Shown here: one piece after another, positions 52,043 through 59,682 of the stretch
Numbering within the stretch: the first letter of the stretch is position 1
Layout of the letters: every line of letters begins with the position of its first letter
Origin: Natrononativus amylolyticus
GTDB taxonomy: Archaea; Halobacteriota; Halobacteria; Halobacteriales; Natrialbaceae
Length of the DNA: 64,000 nucleotides
Reading direction: 5' to 3'
NCBI RefSeq assembly: GCF_024362525.1
Contig: NZ_CP101459.1
Coordinates: 434,001 to 498,000, forward strand
Translations under genes and position numbers: made by a program
Notes under the pieces: generated by a model
Told to the model about the DNA's origin: nothing
Seen by the model: the letters and a program-made list of their open reading frames with translations, nothing else
Databases searched by the model: none

Positions 52043-52357
52043 TCACTCGTCGATGCTGATTTTCGTCTCCGTGACCCGTACCGCGTCCGCCTCCGCCCGG
52101 CGTTCTCGGTACCAGGTGTCGATCTCTTCGGCGATGATCTCGCCGATCTGCTCGCCGACTCGCCCCACGAGCGGGGAGGCGAACGCGATCACGAGCGTCG
52201 CGACGATCGGTTCGGCACCCGTCGTCTCCGCGGCCGGCGCCTCGAGAGTCGCGCGTTCGATCCCCTCGAACTCGGCTTCGAGGCGGTCGCGGAGGTGCTC
52301 GAGAAACGCCCGGTCGGGCGCCTCCACGCGAACTCGTTCGACTGCGAGTTCAGTCAT
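52043..52357 (-). CDS. Hypothetical protein, 104 aa
   Basis: A 104-aa acidic protein, starting MTELAVERVRVEAPDRAFLE. The first half has beta-alpha-beta character (AVERVRVEAPDRAFLEHLRD, then LEAEFEGIERATLEAP). The second half is a helix (VGRVGEQIGEIIAEEIDTWY) followed by a strand. No metal site, membrane segment or recognised motif. Found between the ATP-grasp gene and an aldo/keto reductase, 107 bp from the latter on the same strand. Codon choice is typical of a real gene. Function unknown. Confidence 0.7.
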   Translation of the reverse strand: MTELAVERVRVEAPDRAFLEHLRDRLEAEFEGIERATLEAPAAETTGAEPIVATLVIAFASPLVGRVGEQIGEIIAEEIDTWYRERRAEADAVRVTETKISIDE

Positions 52358-52464
52358 GCATCCGTGAACATGCTCGAGACTGATAAGCGCTCACCACTGT
52401 GCCGTCACGACCGTTGCGGTCCGACACCGGCGAGCGGCTTCTCGTTCGAACCCGCGTGGCGCCA

Positions 52465-53280
52465 CTACAGCTCGAGCTGCTCTGCGAGGTCGTCCGAAAG
52501 GCCTCCCTGCAGGTCGAAGATCTCGCGCATCTCGTCGCTTGAGAGTTCGAAATCGAAGACGTCGAAGTTCTCGCGGATGTGGTCGCCCGAAGACGACATC
52601 GGGATCGGTGCGACCAGCGGCTGCTGGAGCAGCCACCTGAGTGCCACCTGCGGGGCGGTTTTGTCGTAGTGGTCGCCGATCTCCTCGAGCGTCTCGTCAC
52701 CCACGACGTCGCCAATGGCGAGCGGACTGTACGCGGTGAGCACGATGTCCTCCTCGAGACAGAACGCGAGGAGATCTGCCTGTGACTCGTAGGGGTGGTA
52801 CTTGACCTGATTCGTCAGGATCGGCGCTTCCGAGTGTGCGATCGCCTCCCTGGTCTGGTCGACCGAGAAGTTGCTGACGCCGATGTGCCGGACGGCCTCC
52901 TGGCCCTGCAGTTCGTTCATCGCACGCAGGGTCTCCTCGTGGTCGACGGCGTCGTTGGGCGCGTGGATCAACAACAGATCGACGTACTCGGTGCCGAGAC
53001 GCTCGAGACTCTCCGCCGTCGACTCGAGGACCGCCTCGCGGTTGCGGTTCCCCTCGGCGAGTTTCGTGGTGACGAACAGGTCCTCGCGGTCGACGTCGGC
53101 GTCTGCGATCGCGTCGCCGACGGCTTCCTCGCTGCCGTACGTCTGGGCGGTGTCGAGGTGACGGTAGCCGGCCTCGAGAGCCGTTTCGACGGCCCGATAC
53201 CGTTCGTCGTAGCTATCCATCCGTGCGGTGCCGAAGCCGAGCGCCGGGACGTCCGTTCCATCGACGGTCACGTACTCCAT
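52465..53280 (-). CDS. Aldo/keto reductase
   Basis: A 271-aa TIM-barrel NADPH-dependent oxidoreductase. The catalytic tetrad is present: Asp43 and Tyr48 in HLDTAQTYGSE, Lys73 in VTTKLAEGN and His106 in LLLIHAPND. The cofactor-phosphate loop is seen as LVAPIPMSSSGDHIRENFDV. It reduces aldehydes or ketones of uncertain identity, as in the AKR5 (2,5-diketogluconate reductase-like) group. The start MEYVTVDGTD corresponds to the usual N-terminus; a 24-residue upstream extension lacks family similarity. Transcribed alone. Confidence 0.92.
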   Translation of the reverse strand: MEYVTVDGTDVPALGFGTARMDSYDERYRAVETALEAGYRHLDTAQTYGSEEAVGDAIADADVDREDLFVTTKLAEGNRNREAVLESTAESLERLGTEYVDLLLIHAPNDAVDHEETLRAMNELQGQEAVRHIGVSNFSVDQTREAIAHSEAPILTNQVKYHPYESQADLLAFCLEEDIVLTAYSPLAIGDVVGDETLEEIGDHYDKTAPQVALRWLLQQPLVAPIPMSSSGDHIRENFDVFDFELSSDEMREIFDLQGGLSDDLAEQLEL

Positions 53281-53943
53281 ACGCGGGTGTGCCACCGCCG
53301 GCACGTAAAAACCGATGGCCGGCACCGGCGTGTCGCTTCCCGCTCGAGTCATCCGGGCCGTCGAAATTGCCCGTCACGGCCGCGGTCGGTACGCTGAACT
53401 CGCAGTCGACGGAGACCGCGTTGACCCACCCCACCAGGAACTGTACCGGTTGCGAGACCGTTTATCGGACAGGAGTCCGGGAGTTGACTGCCGGAGAGAG
53501 ATACCGTCTCGATTTCGTGAGGGGGTGCGTTTCGGGCCGCTACTCGAGTTCATACAACTATTGATTCGACCTATTTCTATAACTGATAACCATCGGTGAG
53601 TATGTACGTGACCCGGTCCAACGAGCACGTGCGGCCGGGGTGCCCCTGACGACGAGCCCCCAGCGAGCCTGTCCGGCGCCCTCGTCCCGCCGCCGGACAC
53701 GTCTCACACCGCGACCGAACCGTGCTCATGGTACGGGGGGAGGGTCGTTTTCACCCCCTGCGACGACGGGACCGGACGGTCAGACCCGAGAGGCGCCATC
53801 GATATTATCTGTGTAGATACGTTCATGACCCTCCTCAATCACTTTGGTATCAGAGGGGTAATAAAGAGCGAGTGTGTTCACCCGAACGTTCTTATTCTAT
53901 ATGCTGAAAGTCCTACCAAACTTATACTCATAGAGGTGTTATC
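53281..53943. other. Gene-free spacer, AT-rich at right
   Basis: About 660 bp with no convincing gene on either strand. The only feature is a 15-codon frame at 53601 (MYVTRSNEHVRPGCP), too short to support. The last 120 bp are AT-rich and carry the promoter of the next gene (AAACTTATACTCATAG at about 53918-53933). Confidence 0.4.
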
Positions 53944-54153
53944 ATGAAAACAGATCAAAAAATCGTAAAAATTCAGTATCCGTGTTGCGAGGAGGTATTG
54001 GCCAACGGGTTCAGCGATATCCGATCGATCGCCGACCCCGAAGTGACGCCACAGGGCATCCTGACGCACACGATCTGTCCACATTGCGGAACGCACCTGG
54101 AGGTAATCCTCGAGAAGCCGCCGGCGAGTGCGATCCGACTCGAGGTCGAGTAA
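53944..54153 (+). CDS. Cysteine-rich micro-protein, 69 aa
   Basis: A 69-aa protein, starting MKTDQKIVKIQYPCCEEVLA. It contains adjacent Cys (YPCCEE) near residue 14 and CPHC (residues ~45-48), a probable zinc site. Its Lys-rich start and lower GC are unlike its neighbours, which hints at recent acquisition. Haloarchaeal CPxCG micro-proteins have diverse regulatory effects. TATACT about 22-26 nt upstream marks a leaderless promoter. Transcribed alone, with more than 600 bp of spacer on each side. Confidence 0.68.
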   Translation: MKTDQKIVKIQYPCCEEVLANGFSDIRSIADPEVTPQGILTHTICPHCGTHLEVILEKPPASAIRLEVE

Positions 54154-54854
54154 GAAGCCGATCGCGTCGCTTTCGGGGTAATAGGGAATGCGTGGGAAAA
54201 GGGGTGTGGGGAACCACGACGTGGATCGGTGGTGGTGGTGTCAGTGTCGACCGAGGCTATATGTCACGCGTGCCTCTGATACCCTTTCGGGCACTCGACC
54301 TCAGGAGGCGAGTGTATATTGAAGGTGGGTACGCTCTCGACGTGTTGCCGGGACTTCAGGCGAATTGTAACGAGTGTTTGGCGAATTTCGAACCCTTGCA
54401 CTGGATACTGGTTTCCCGATATCACCGGCTTGTGGGCGTCTACTTCCCGATTGCTATCGTATATACCAGAAATCCAATATGGAGTTTTCCGTTGGCTCTC
54501 CTGTGACCGTCTAGAACGTGCGGAATCGAGTGACTCGCCCGTCGAGAGGAGTCAACGGTCCCGCGAACGGGAGGACAACCACCACCTACTTCCGTTCGAC
54601 TGTGGGTAACGGCACCACGAGTGTAGTCCTCCGGCAGATGTCATTCAGTAACCATCGGTAATGAATGTTACTCTGGAAAAAGAGACTTTGGTAGAACCGC
54701 TGACAGGAAGTCGGTCGCGAGACGACTTCTCTGCGAGATCTACAGGTGGACGACCCCCTCCCACCTGGACACCCATCGGTTTTAGTATTGGACCGATGAT
54801 ACGTTCGGGCAGCAAAATGATTTTACTCGTTCTCGTACAACGCCTTGACCTCGC
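54154..54854. other. Gene-free spacer with a palindrome
   Basis: About 700 bp without a supported gene. A 7+7 bp imperfect inverted repeat, GAAGTCG...CGACTTC, lies at 54707-54729 around TCGCGA. A plus-strand frame from 54661 begins reasonably but only overlaps the following lipoprotein gene in another frame, so I reject it. The GATTTTACTCG stretch near 54820 is the likely lipoprotein promoter. Confidence 0.4.
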
Positions 54855-55814
54855 ATGGCCTCTCGCCTTCGAACGCTCGGGTTCGCCGTGGTCGTCTGTT
54901 GTGTACTCACGGCGGGCTGTGGCGCCCCCGTCGACAACGACACCAACGGATCGGACTCGCCGACCACCGGCGAGTCGACGCTCGTCATCGAGGTCGTCGA
55001 CGACGCCGACGAACCGGTTCCGGACGTTGCGGTCTCCGGAGCGCAGTCCGACGGCGAGGACAACGAGTCGGCGTTCAGCGGTGAGACCGACGATGACGGA
55101 CGCTTCTCGGCCGCCGTCGTCGACACGGACTACGAGATCGAACTCACCCACGAGGCGTACGCCCCGGTCCGCTTCGAGTACAGTCACGACGGCGATTCGG
55201 CGTTCACCGTCAGTCTCACGCCGCTTGAGGACGCCGGAGAGGTCCGCCTGCGGGTCGTCGATCCCGAGACGGGCGATCCGCTGCACGCCGGTGTCGAGAC
55301 GAACGCCACCGACGACCACCCCAATACGACCGACGAGGAGGGTGAGATCCTCCTTGAAGGAGTTTCACCGGGCGAGTACGCCGTGACCGCCACCGAACTT
55401 CCAGCTCGACCGAACCAGACGAACGAGTCGACCGTATTCACCGTCGAGGAGACTCCGGCGGAGATCGACGTCGCCGGCGTACCGCTTCCGGGCGAGTGCC
55501 GGCTCGACGTCGAGATCCGCGACGCCGAGGCCAACGAATCGCTCGGGAACGCAACCGTCGGCGGCAGTCTCGAGCTGTTCAACCACACCGAAACCGCCGC
55601 CCTCCCAACCGTCGAGACCGACGACAACGGGAGTGCGACTCTCGAGGCGGTCTGTGGCTGGTGGGACCTCGACGTCGGCGCCGACGGCTACGAGAACGCG
55701 ACTGAGTCGCTCACCGTCGAGAACGACAGCGACGTGACCGTCGGCCTCGACCCCGACGACAGCTCGAGCGAGAACTCGAGTGCCGACCGTCTGAGCCCGC
55801 CGTGGAGGGCGTAA
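54855..55814 (+). CDS. Secreted lipoprotein with carboxypeptidase-regulatory-like repeats
   Basis: A 319-aa exported protein. The signal ends in a lipobox, LTAGC (Cys22), giving a lipid-anchored protein; the twin-Arg motif is absent, so Sec is likely. Three beta-sandwich repeats follow, in the pattern of CarboxypepD_reg/PEGA domains: LVIEVVDDADEPVPDVAVSG, VRLRVVDPETGDPLHAGVET and LDVEIRDAEANESLGNATVG. The composition is very acidic and rich in Asn-x-Ser/Thr, so N-glycosylation is possible. Likely a surface-binding or structural protein. It ends in a disordered Ser/Glu tail. No enzymatic residues are recognised. Monocistronic. Confidence 0.78.
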   Translation: MASRLRTLGFAVVVCCVLTAGCGAPVDNDTNGSDSPTTGESTLVIEVVDDADEPVPDVAVSGAQSDGEDNESAFSGETDDDGRFSAAVVDTDYEIELTHEAYAPVRFEYSHDGDSAFTVSLTPLEDAGEVRLRVVDPETGDPLHAGVETNATDDHPNTTDEEGEILLEGVSPGEYAVTATELPARPNQTNESTVFTVEETPAEIDVAGVPLPGECRLDVEIRDAEANESLGNATVGGSLELFNHTETAALPTVETDDNGSATLEAVCGWWDLDVGADGYENATESLTVENDSDVTVGLDPDDSSSENSSADRLSPPWRA

Positions 55815-55843
55815 CCGACGTCACGTCGTCGTTCAGGCTCTGC

Positions 55844-56110
55844 TTAGGCGGTGGGGCGGTCCTTCCGTCGACCGATGACGATGTGGTCGCGTATCGAGTC
55901 GACTTCGCCGATCGGGATGTGGACGGTCCCCCGGTCGGTTCGTTCGCAGGTGATGGTGTCGGGTATCGCCTCGCGGCGGGACTCGACGACGAGCGCCAGG
56001 AGCTCGCCGCTTCGCTGGTCGATCGTCACGTCAGTGAGCGAGCCGATCGTCGTTCCGTCGGTCGTCACTACGGACCTGTCCAGCAACTCGCCGCTCAGCA
56101 TCTCGTCCAT
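55844..56110 (-). CDS. PRC-barrel domain protein, 88 aa
   Basis: An 88-aa protein starting MDEMLSGELLDRSVVTTDGT. The PRC-barrel pattern is visible, VVTTDGTTIGSLTDVTIDQR then SGELLALVVESR, and IPIGEVDSIRDHIVIGRR at the end. Small archaeal PRC-barrel proteins bind RNA or proteins, and some act with CdpB-type division proteins in archaea. AAATTTATG about 28 nt upstream of 56110 supports this start over one at 56134. Convergent with the lipoprotein gene. Confidence 0.88.
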   Translation of the reverse strand: MDEMLSGELLDRSVVTTDGTTIGSLTDVTIDQRSGELLALVVESRREAIPDTITCERTDRGTVHIPIGEVDSIRDHIVIGRRKDRPTA

Positions 56111-56335
56111 GGCTATCGGACACACGCCCCACACATAAATTTCTACCTCCTAGTGGGGAAAAATACCATCGAAATAGTCTGCTGTCGCAGAATTGCTCCC
56201 AGACAACCACGTCCCTCGCTGGGATTGGTGAGTCGTGTGCTGTATGTGATGTCGGCCCACGACTGGAGTCGTGAAGTTCCGCTACCGATGTGTCAATGTG
56301 GATGTTGTATACTTGTGGCTAGCGAACGTTAACAC

Positions 56336-56764
56336 ATAGCTGACCAGATCCTGGTTCCGTACGACGGATCACCGCCGTCGAAGAACGCGTTAGAATACAC
56401 CTTCGAAAAGTTCCCCGATGTCGACGTTACTGCCCTCAACGTCGTGCCAGTCCCGGAAGGCTACAGGGAGGTATTTACGGACGTAGACGAGCGGATCCCT
56501 GCTGTAAGCGAAGCCGAAGGGACAGGCCGGACGATCCTCGATGAGGCGATGGACCTCTCGGAGGCGCATGATCGTGAGCTGGCTGCCGAAACCGACACTG
56601 GAACGCCGGAGCACGTAACTATCGAGCATACTGAAGACTCGGCGCACGACATGATCGTTATCGGAAGCCACGGACGAGGGGGAGTGGCGGTTCCTCGAGT
56701 CCGGGAAAGATCGCACCGGCCGTGGAGGTTCGCGCTGGAAGACCTCGCTCAGGACTCCCAGTAG
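56336..56764 (+). pseudogene. Decayed UspA universal stress protein gene
   Basis: The frame ADQILVPYDGSPPSKNALEY is the classic UspA N-terminus, but the codon where ATG should stand (56336-56338) is ATA. A GTATACTTG box about 26 nt upstream is intact. The body reads TALNVVPVPEGYREVFTDVD and IVIGSHGRGG, the ATP-binding G-x-x-G motif. After that the frame changes: it reads VAVPRVRERSHRPWRF, whereas the next frame gives PGKIAPAVEV, as in real UspA ends. So there is one start mutation and one frameshift. A GTG at 56444 could begin a truncated product. It overlaps the TrkH gene end by 16 bp. Confidence 0.7.
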
Positions 56765-58284
56765 GCGACGGTCAGGAGGACGAGAACGGGGAATATCTCG
56801 AGTCGACCGATCCACATGTACAGTACCATCAGGAGTTTCGAACTCGTCGGGAAGTCGCCGTAGCCGCCCATCGGACCGACGACGCCGAACCCCGGGCCGA
56901 TGTTACCGAGCGTGGCGATCACCGCACTCACGAGGTCGAACGTTCCGATTTCGTAGCCGACCAGCGACGTGTCGATCGCGAGAAGCAGAATACCGACGAA
57001 AAACAGCACGAAGTAGAGGATCGTGAAGGCGTAAATACCCCGGACTGCGTCTTCGTCGAGAATTCTTCCGTTCATTCGAACGGGACGAACCGCCTCGGGA
57101 TGGATCGTCGTGAACACTTCACGGCGAAGCGATTTGAGGATCACAAGCCAGCGGAGGACTTTGATGCCGCCGCCGGTTGACCCCGTGCTGCCGCCGATAA
57201 ACATCACGAAGAACAACAGCGCTTTCGCAGGAGTCCCCCACGTATCGAAGTCCATGTTCGCGTACCCCGTCGAGTTCGTGAGCGAGACGATCTGGAAGAC
57301 GGCGTAGCGTGCTGACCGTTCCAGGTTTCCGCCGATCTGGCCCGTTTCTGCGGTCTGTAAACCGGCGTCGAGAAAGAGCATGAGCGTGCCGACGAGAGAG
57401 AGCGTCGTCACCGCCCCGAAGTACAGGCGGAACTCGGTATCACCCAGTAGCGTCCACGGATCGCCGGTAAAGAGGTACCACCAGAGGACGAAGTTGACGC
57501 CCGCGATGAACATGAACGGGATGATCAGCCACTGGACGGCGGGTGAGAACGCCTCGATGCTCCTGGCTTCCGGTGAGAAGCCGCCGGTCGGGAGCGTGGT
57601 AAATCCGTGAGCGAAGGCGTTGTACAGATCCATACCCGGTGCGTAGCCGAGTAGATGCAACCCGTACAGCAACGCGATCAACAGGCCGGTGAACCCGATG
57701 TACGCGAGCCAGAGCACGCGCGCCGTCTCGGCGATGTGCGGCGTGAGTTTCGAGACGCCAGGTCCGGGCGTCTCAGCCTCCATCAACTGCGCCCCACCGA
57801 CGGCCATCTGAGAGAGGATCGCAACGGCGAGGACGATGATTCCCATCCCACCCAGCCACTGGGTCAATTGGCGCCACATCAGAATCGGTCGTGAGTGTGT
57901 CTCGAAAGAGATGTCCTCCATCACTGTTGCACCCGTCGTCGTAAACCCGCTCATACTCTCGAAGAGGGCGTTGACCGGGTGTGCAATCGCACCGTTTCCC
58001 GCGAGAACGTACGGCAGCGCCCCAAAGAATGCCGCGAGCAGCCAGGTGACCGCGACGACGAAAAACGCTTCTCGAGCACCAGGCGCCGGATCGGGATCGA
58101 GTCGGCGGAGGACAAGCCCGGAGCCGGCGGTGAGGACGAGCGAGACGAGAAAGACCCACAGGTCCTCTCCGCCGTACGCCAGCGCAACGACGATGGGAAC
58201 GACGAACGCGAGCGAGAGCAACACCAGAAGCGTTCCGACGAGACTCAGCCCCGCTCGCCAGTCGACGCGGAGATGGTGTCGCAT
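56749..58284 (-). CDS. trkH: TrkH/KtrB-type potassium uptake channel subunit
   Basis: A 511-aa membrane protein of the Trk/Ktr/HKT family with four repeated M1-P-M2 units. Pore Gly residues are recognisable in SMSGFTTTGATVMEDI, HGFTTLPTGGFSPEARSIEA and LTNSTGYANMDFDTWGTP. Members conduct K+ with regulation by cytoplasmic TrkA/KtrA. The gene follows trkA with no gap: trkA stops and trkH begins at adjacent bases, so both are in one operon. For a haloarchaeon with molar internal KCl, this is a main K+ uptake route. Its 3' end overlaps the decayed UspA gene. Confidence 0.95.
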   Translation of the reverse strand: MRHHLRVDWRAGLSLVGTLLVLLSLAFVVPIVVALAYGGEDLWVFLVSLVLTAGSGLVLRRLDPDPAPGAREAFFVVAVTWLLAAFFGALPYVLAGNGAIAHPVNALFESMSGFTTTGATVMEDISFETHSRPILMWRQLTQWLGGMGIIVLAVAILSQMAVGGAQLMEAETPGPGVSKLTPHIAETARVLWLAYIGFTGLLIALLYGLHLLGYAPGMDLYNAFAHGFTTLPTGGFSPEARSIEAFSPAVQWLIIPFMFIAGVNFVLWWYLFTGDPWTLLGDTEFRLYFGAVTTLSLVGTLMLFLDAGLQTAETGQIGGNLERSARYAVFQIVSLTNSTGYANMDFDTWGTPAKALLFFVMFIGGSTGSTGGGIKVLRWLVILKSLRREVFTTIHPEAVRPVRMNGRILDEDAVRGIYAFTILYFVLFFVGILLLAIDTSLVGYEIGTFDLVSAVIATLGNIGPGFGVVGPMGGYGDFPTSSKLLMVLYMWIGRLEIFPVLVLLTVAYWES

Positions 58285-59619
58285 TCAGATCGCCTCGACC
58301 ACCGTATCGAGGGCGGTTGCGTCGACGAAGACCACGACATGGTCGCCCGGTTCGACGACGGTCGTCCCACGGGGTGTGACGAGCGAGCCGTCTCGAGAGA
58401 TCGAGCCGATGACGACGCCGTCCGGCAGGTCCGTCATCGAGTCCATAATCTGCCGTCCCGCGAGCACGCTCTCTTCGTCGATTTCGATCTCGATTACCTC
58501 GGCCCGGTCGTGCTCGAGCATCGCGATTTTCTCGGCTCGATCCGCACGGGTAAATCGGATGATCTCTTCGGCGGTTTCCTCCCGGGGGTTGATCGCCACG
58601 TCGATCCCGACGGCCTCGAAGAGACCGGTGAACTCGAGGTTCTCGATTACGGCAACCGTTCTGTCGACACCCAGTCGTCGCGCTAACAGCGAAATCAGTA
58701 GATTCTGCTCGTCGGCGCCGAGAGTAGCGATGAGAACGTCTGCTTCGTCGATGTGTTCACGCCGGAGGAAGTCGACCTCGGTCGCATCGCTTTCCAGGAC
58801 CGTCGTCCCGGGTAACGCTTCCGCCGCCTCCCGCGCCCGGTCGGGATCCTGTTCGATCAGCCGTGGCTGGTATCCGTGTTCTTCGAACTCGCGAGCGGCT
58901 TGCAGGCCGATCTCGCTGGCACCGACGATCACGATTTCTTCGGTACTCCTGTGGTCCGGTGTGACGATGTCGCTGGCAAGCGCACTGACGGCGTCGGGGC
59001 TTCCGATCACAACGATCCGATCGCCGGTCTGAAGGAGTGTATCGCCCTCTGCGACGATCATGTCATCATCTCGGAAAACGCCCGCGAAGGTGAGTGTGTC
59101 GTACTGGTCTGCCTCGCGAACGGTCAGTCCACCGATTTTGCTATCCGGTCCGATCTCGAACTCGGCCATGCGGACGAGTCCGCTAGCGAAGATATCGACG
59201 TCCTTCGCCGCCGGATGACCGGCCACTCTGAACACCGTCCGCGCGGTCAGCAGATCCGTACAGACCATGAAATCGACACCGAAGGCCCCTTCAGACACCT
59301 CCCACGTCTCGAGTAACGTGCGACGTCTGACCCGCGCGATGGTGAACGCATCGCTCATCGCTTTTGCCGCGCCACAGATGACGACGTTCGACTCGTCGCT
59401 ATCCGTACACGCGATTACGAGGTCCGCCTCGTCGATATCCGCACTCCGCAGTGTTTCGCTTTCGGTCCCGTCGCCGCGAACCGCGAGCACGTCAAAGGAG
59501 TACGTGAGTTCTTCGACGGTGTCGTCGTCTTTGTCGATCACGATAACGTCGTGAGACGCCTGTAAGTTCGACGCGATCGACTGACCAACCTTCCCCGCTC
59601 CGACGATCACGACGCGCAT
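58285..59619 (-). CDS. trkA: TrkA potassium regulatory subunit with two RCK domains
   Basis: A 444-aa soluble protein with two RCK units. The first begins MRVVIVGAGKVGQSIASNLQ with the dinucleotide-binding G-x-G-x-x-G, and the second EEIVIVGASEIGLQAAREFE. Each is followed by a TrkA_C domain, which ends near 215 and 444. It binds NAD(H) or ATP and gates the TrkH channel. The gene starts the Trk operon. Its start has GATCCCTCCTG upstream on the coding strand, a poor Shine-Dalgarno. The Asp/Glu ending the second beta strand is present in both (VIDKDDD and LIEQDPD). Complete. Confidence 0.95.
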   Translation of the reverse strand: MRVVIVGAGKVGQSIASNLQASHDVIVIDKDDDTVEELTYSFDVLAVRGDGTESETLRSADIDEADLVIACTDSDESNVVICGAAKAMSDAFTIARVRRRTLLETWEVSEGAFGVDFMVCTDLLTARTVFRVAGHPAAKDVDIFASGLVRMAEFEIGPDSKIGGLTVREADQYDTLTFAGVFRDDDMIVAEGDTLLQTGDRIVVIGSPDAVSALASDIVTPDHRSTEEIVIVGASEIGLQAAREFEEHGYQPRLIEQDPDRAREAAEALPGTTVLESDATEVDFLRREHIDEADVLIATLGADEQNLLISLLARRLGVDRTVAVIENLEFTGLFEAVGIDVAINPREETAEEIIRFTRADRAEKIAMLEHDRAEVIEIEIDEESVLAGRQIMDSMTDLPDGVVIGSISRDGSLVTPRGTTVVEPGDHVVVFVDATALDTVVEAI

Positions 59620-59682
59620 TGATCCCTCCTGCAGACTGGATGATTGCGACGTATCGGAGAGACGCTTACGTCCATAGCCTGT

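Noticed and set aside
53374-53700. 108-codon minus-strand frame in the spacer
   Set aside because: Ser/Arg/Pro-rich with no motif or promoter; treated as non-coding.
54661-55386. Frame starting MNVTLEKETLVEPLTGSRSR
   Set aside because: It becomes Arg/Ser-rich and overlaps the lipoprotein gene in another frame; there is no promoter or family match.
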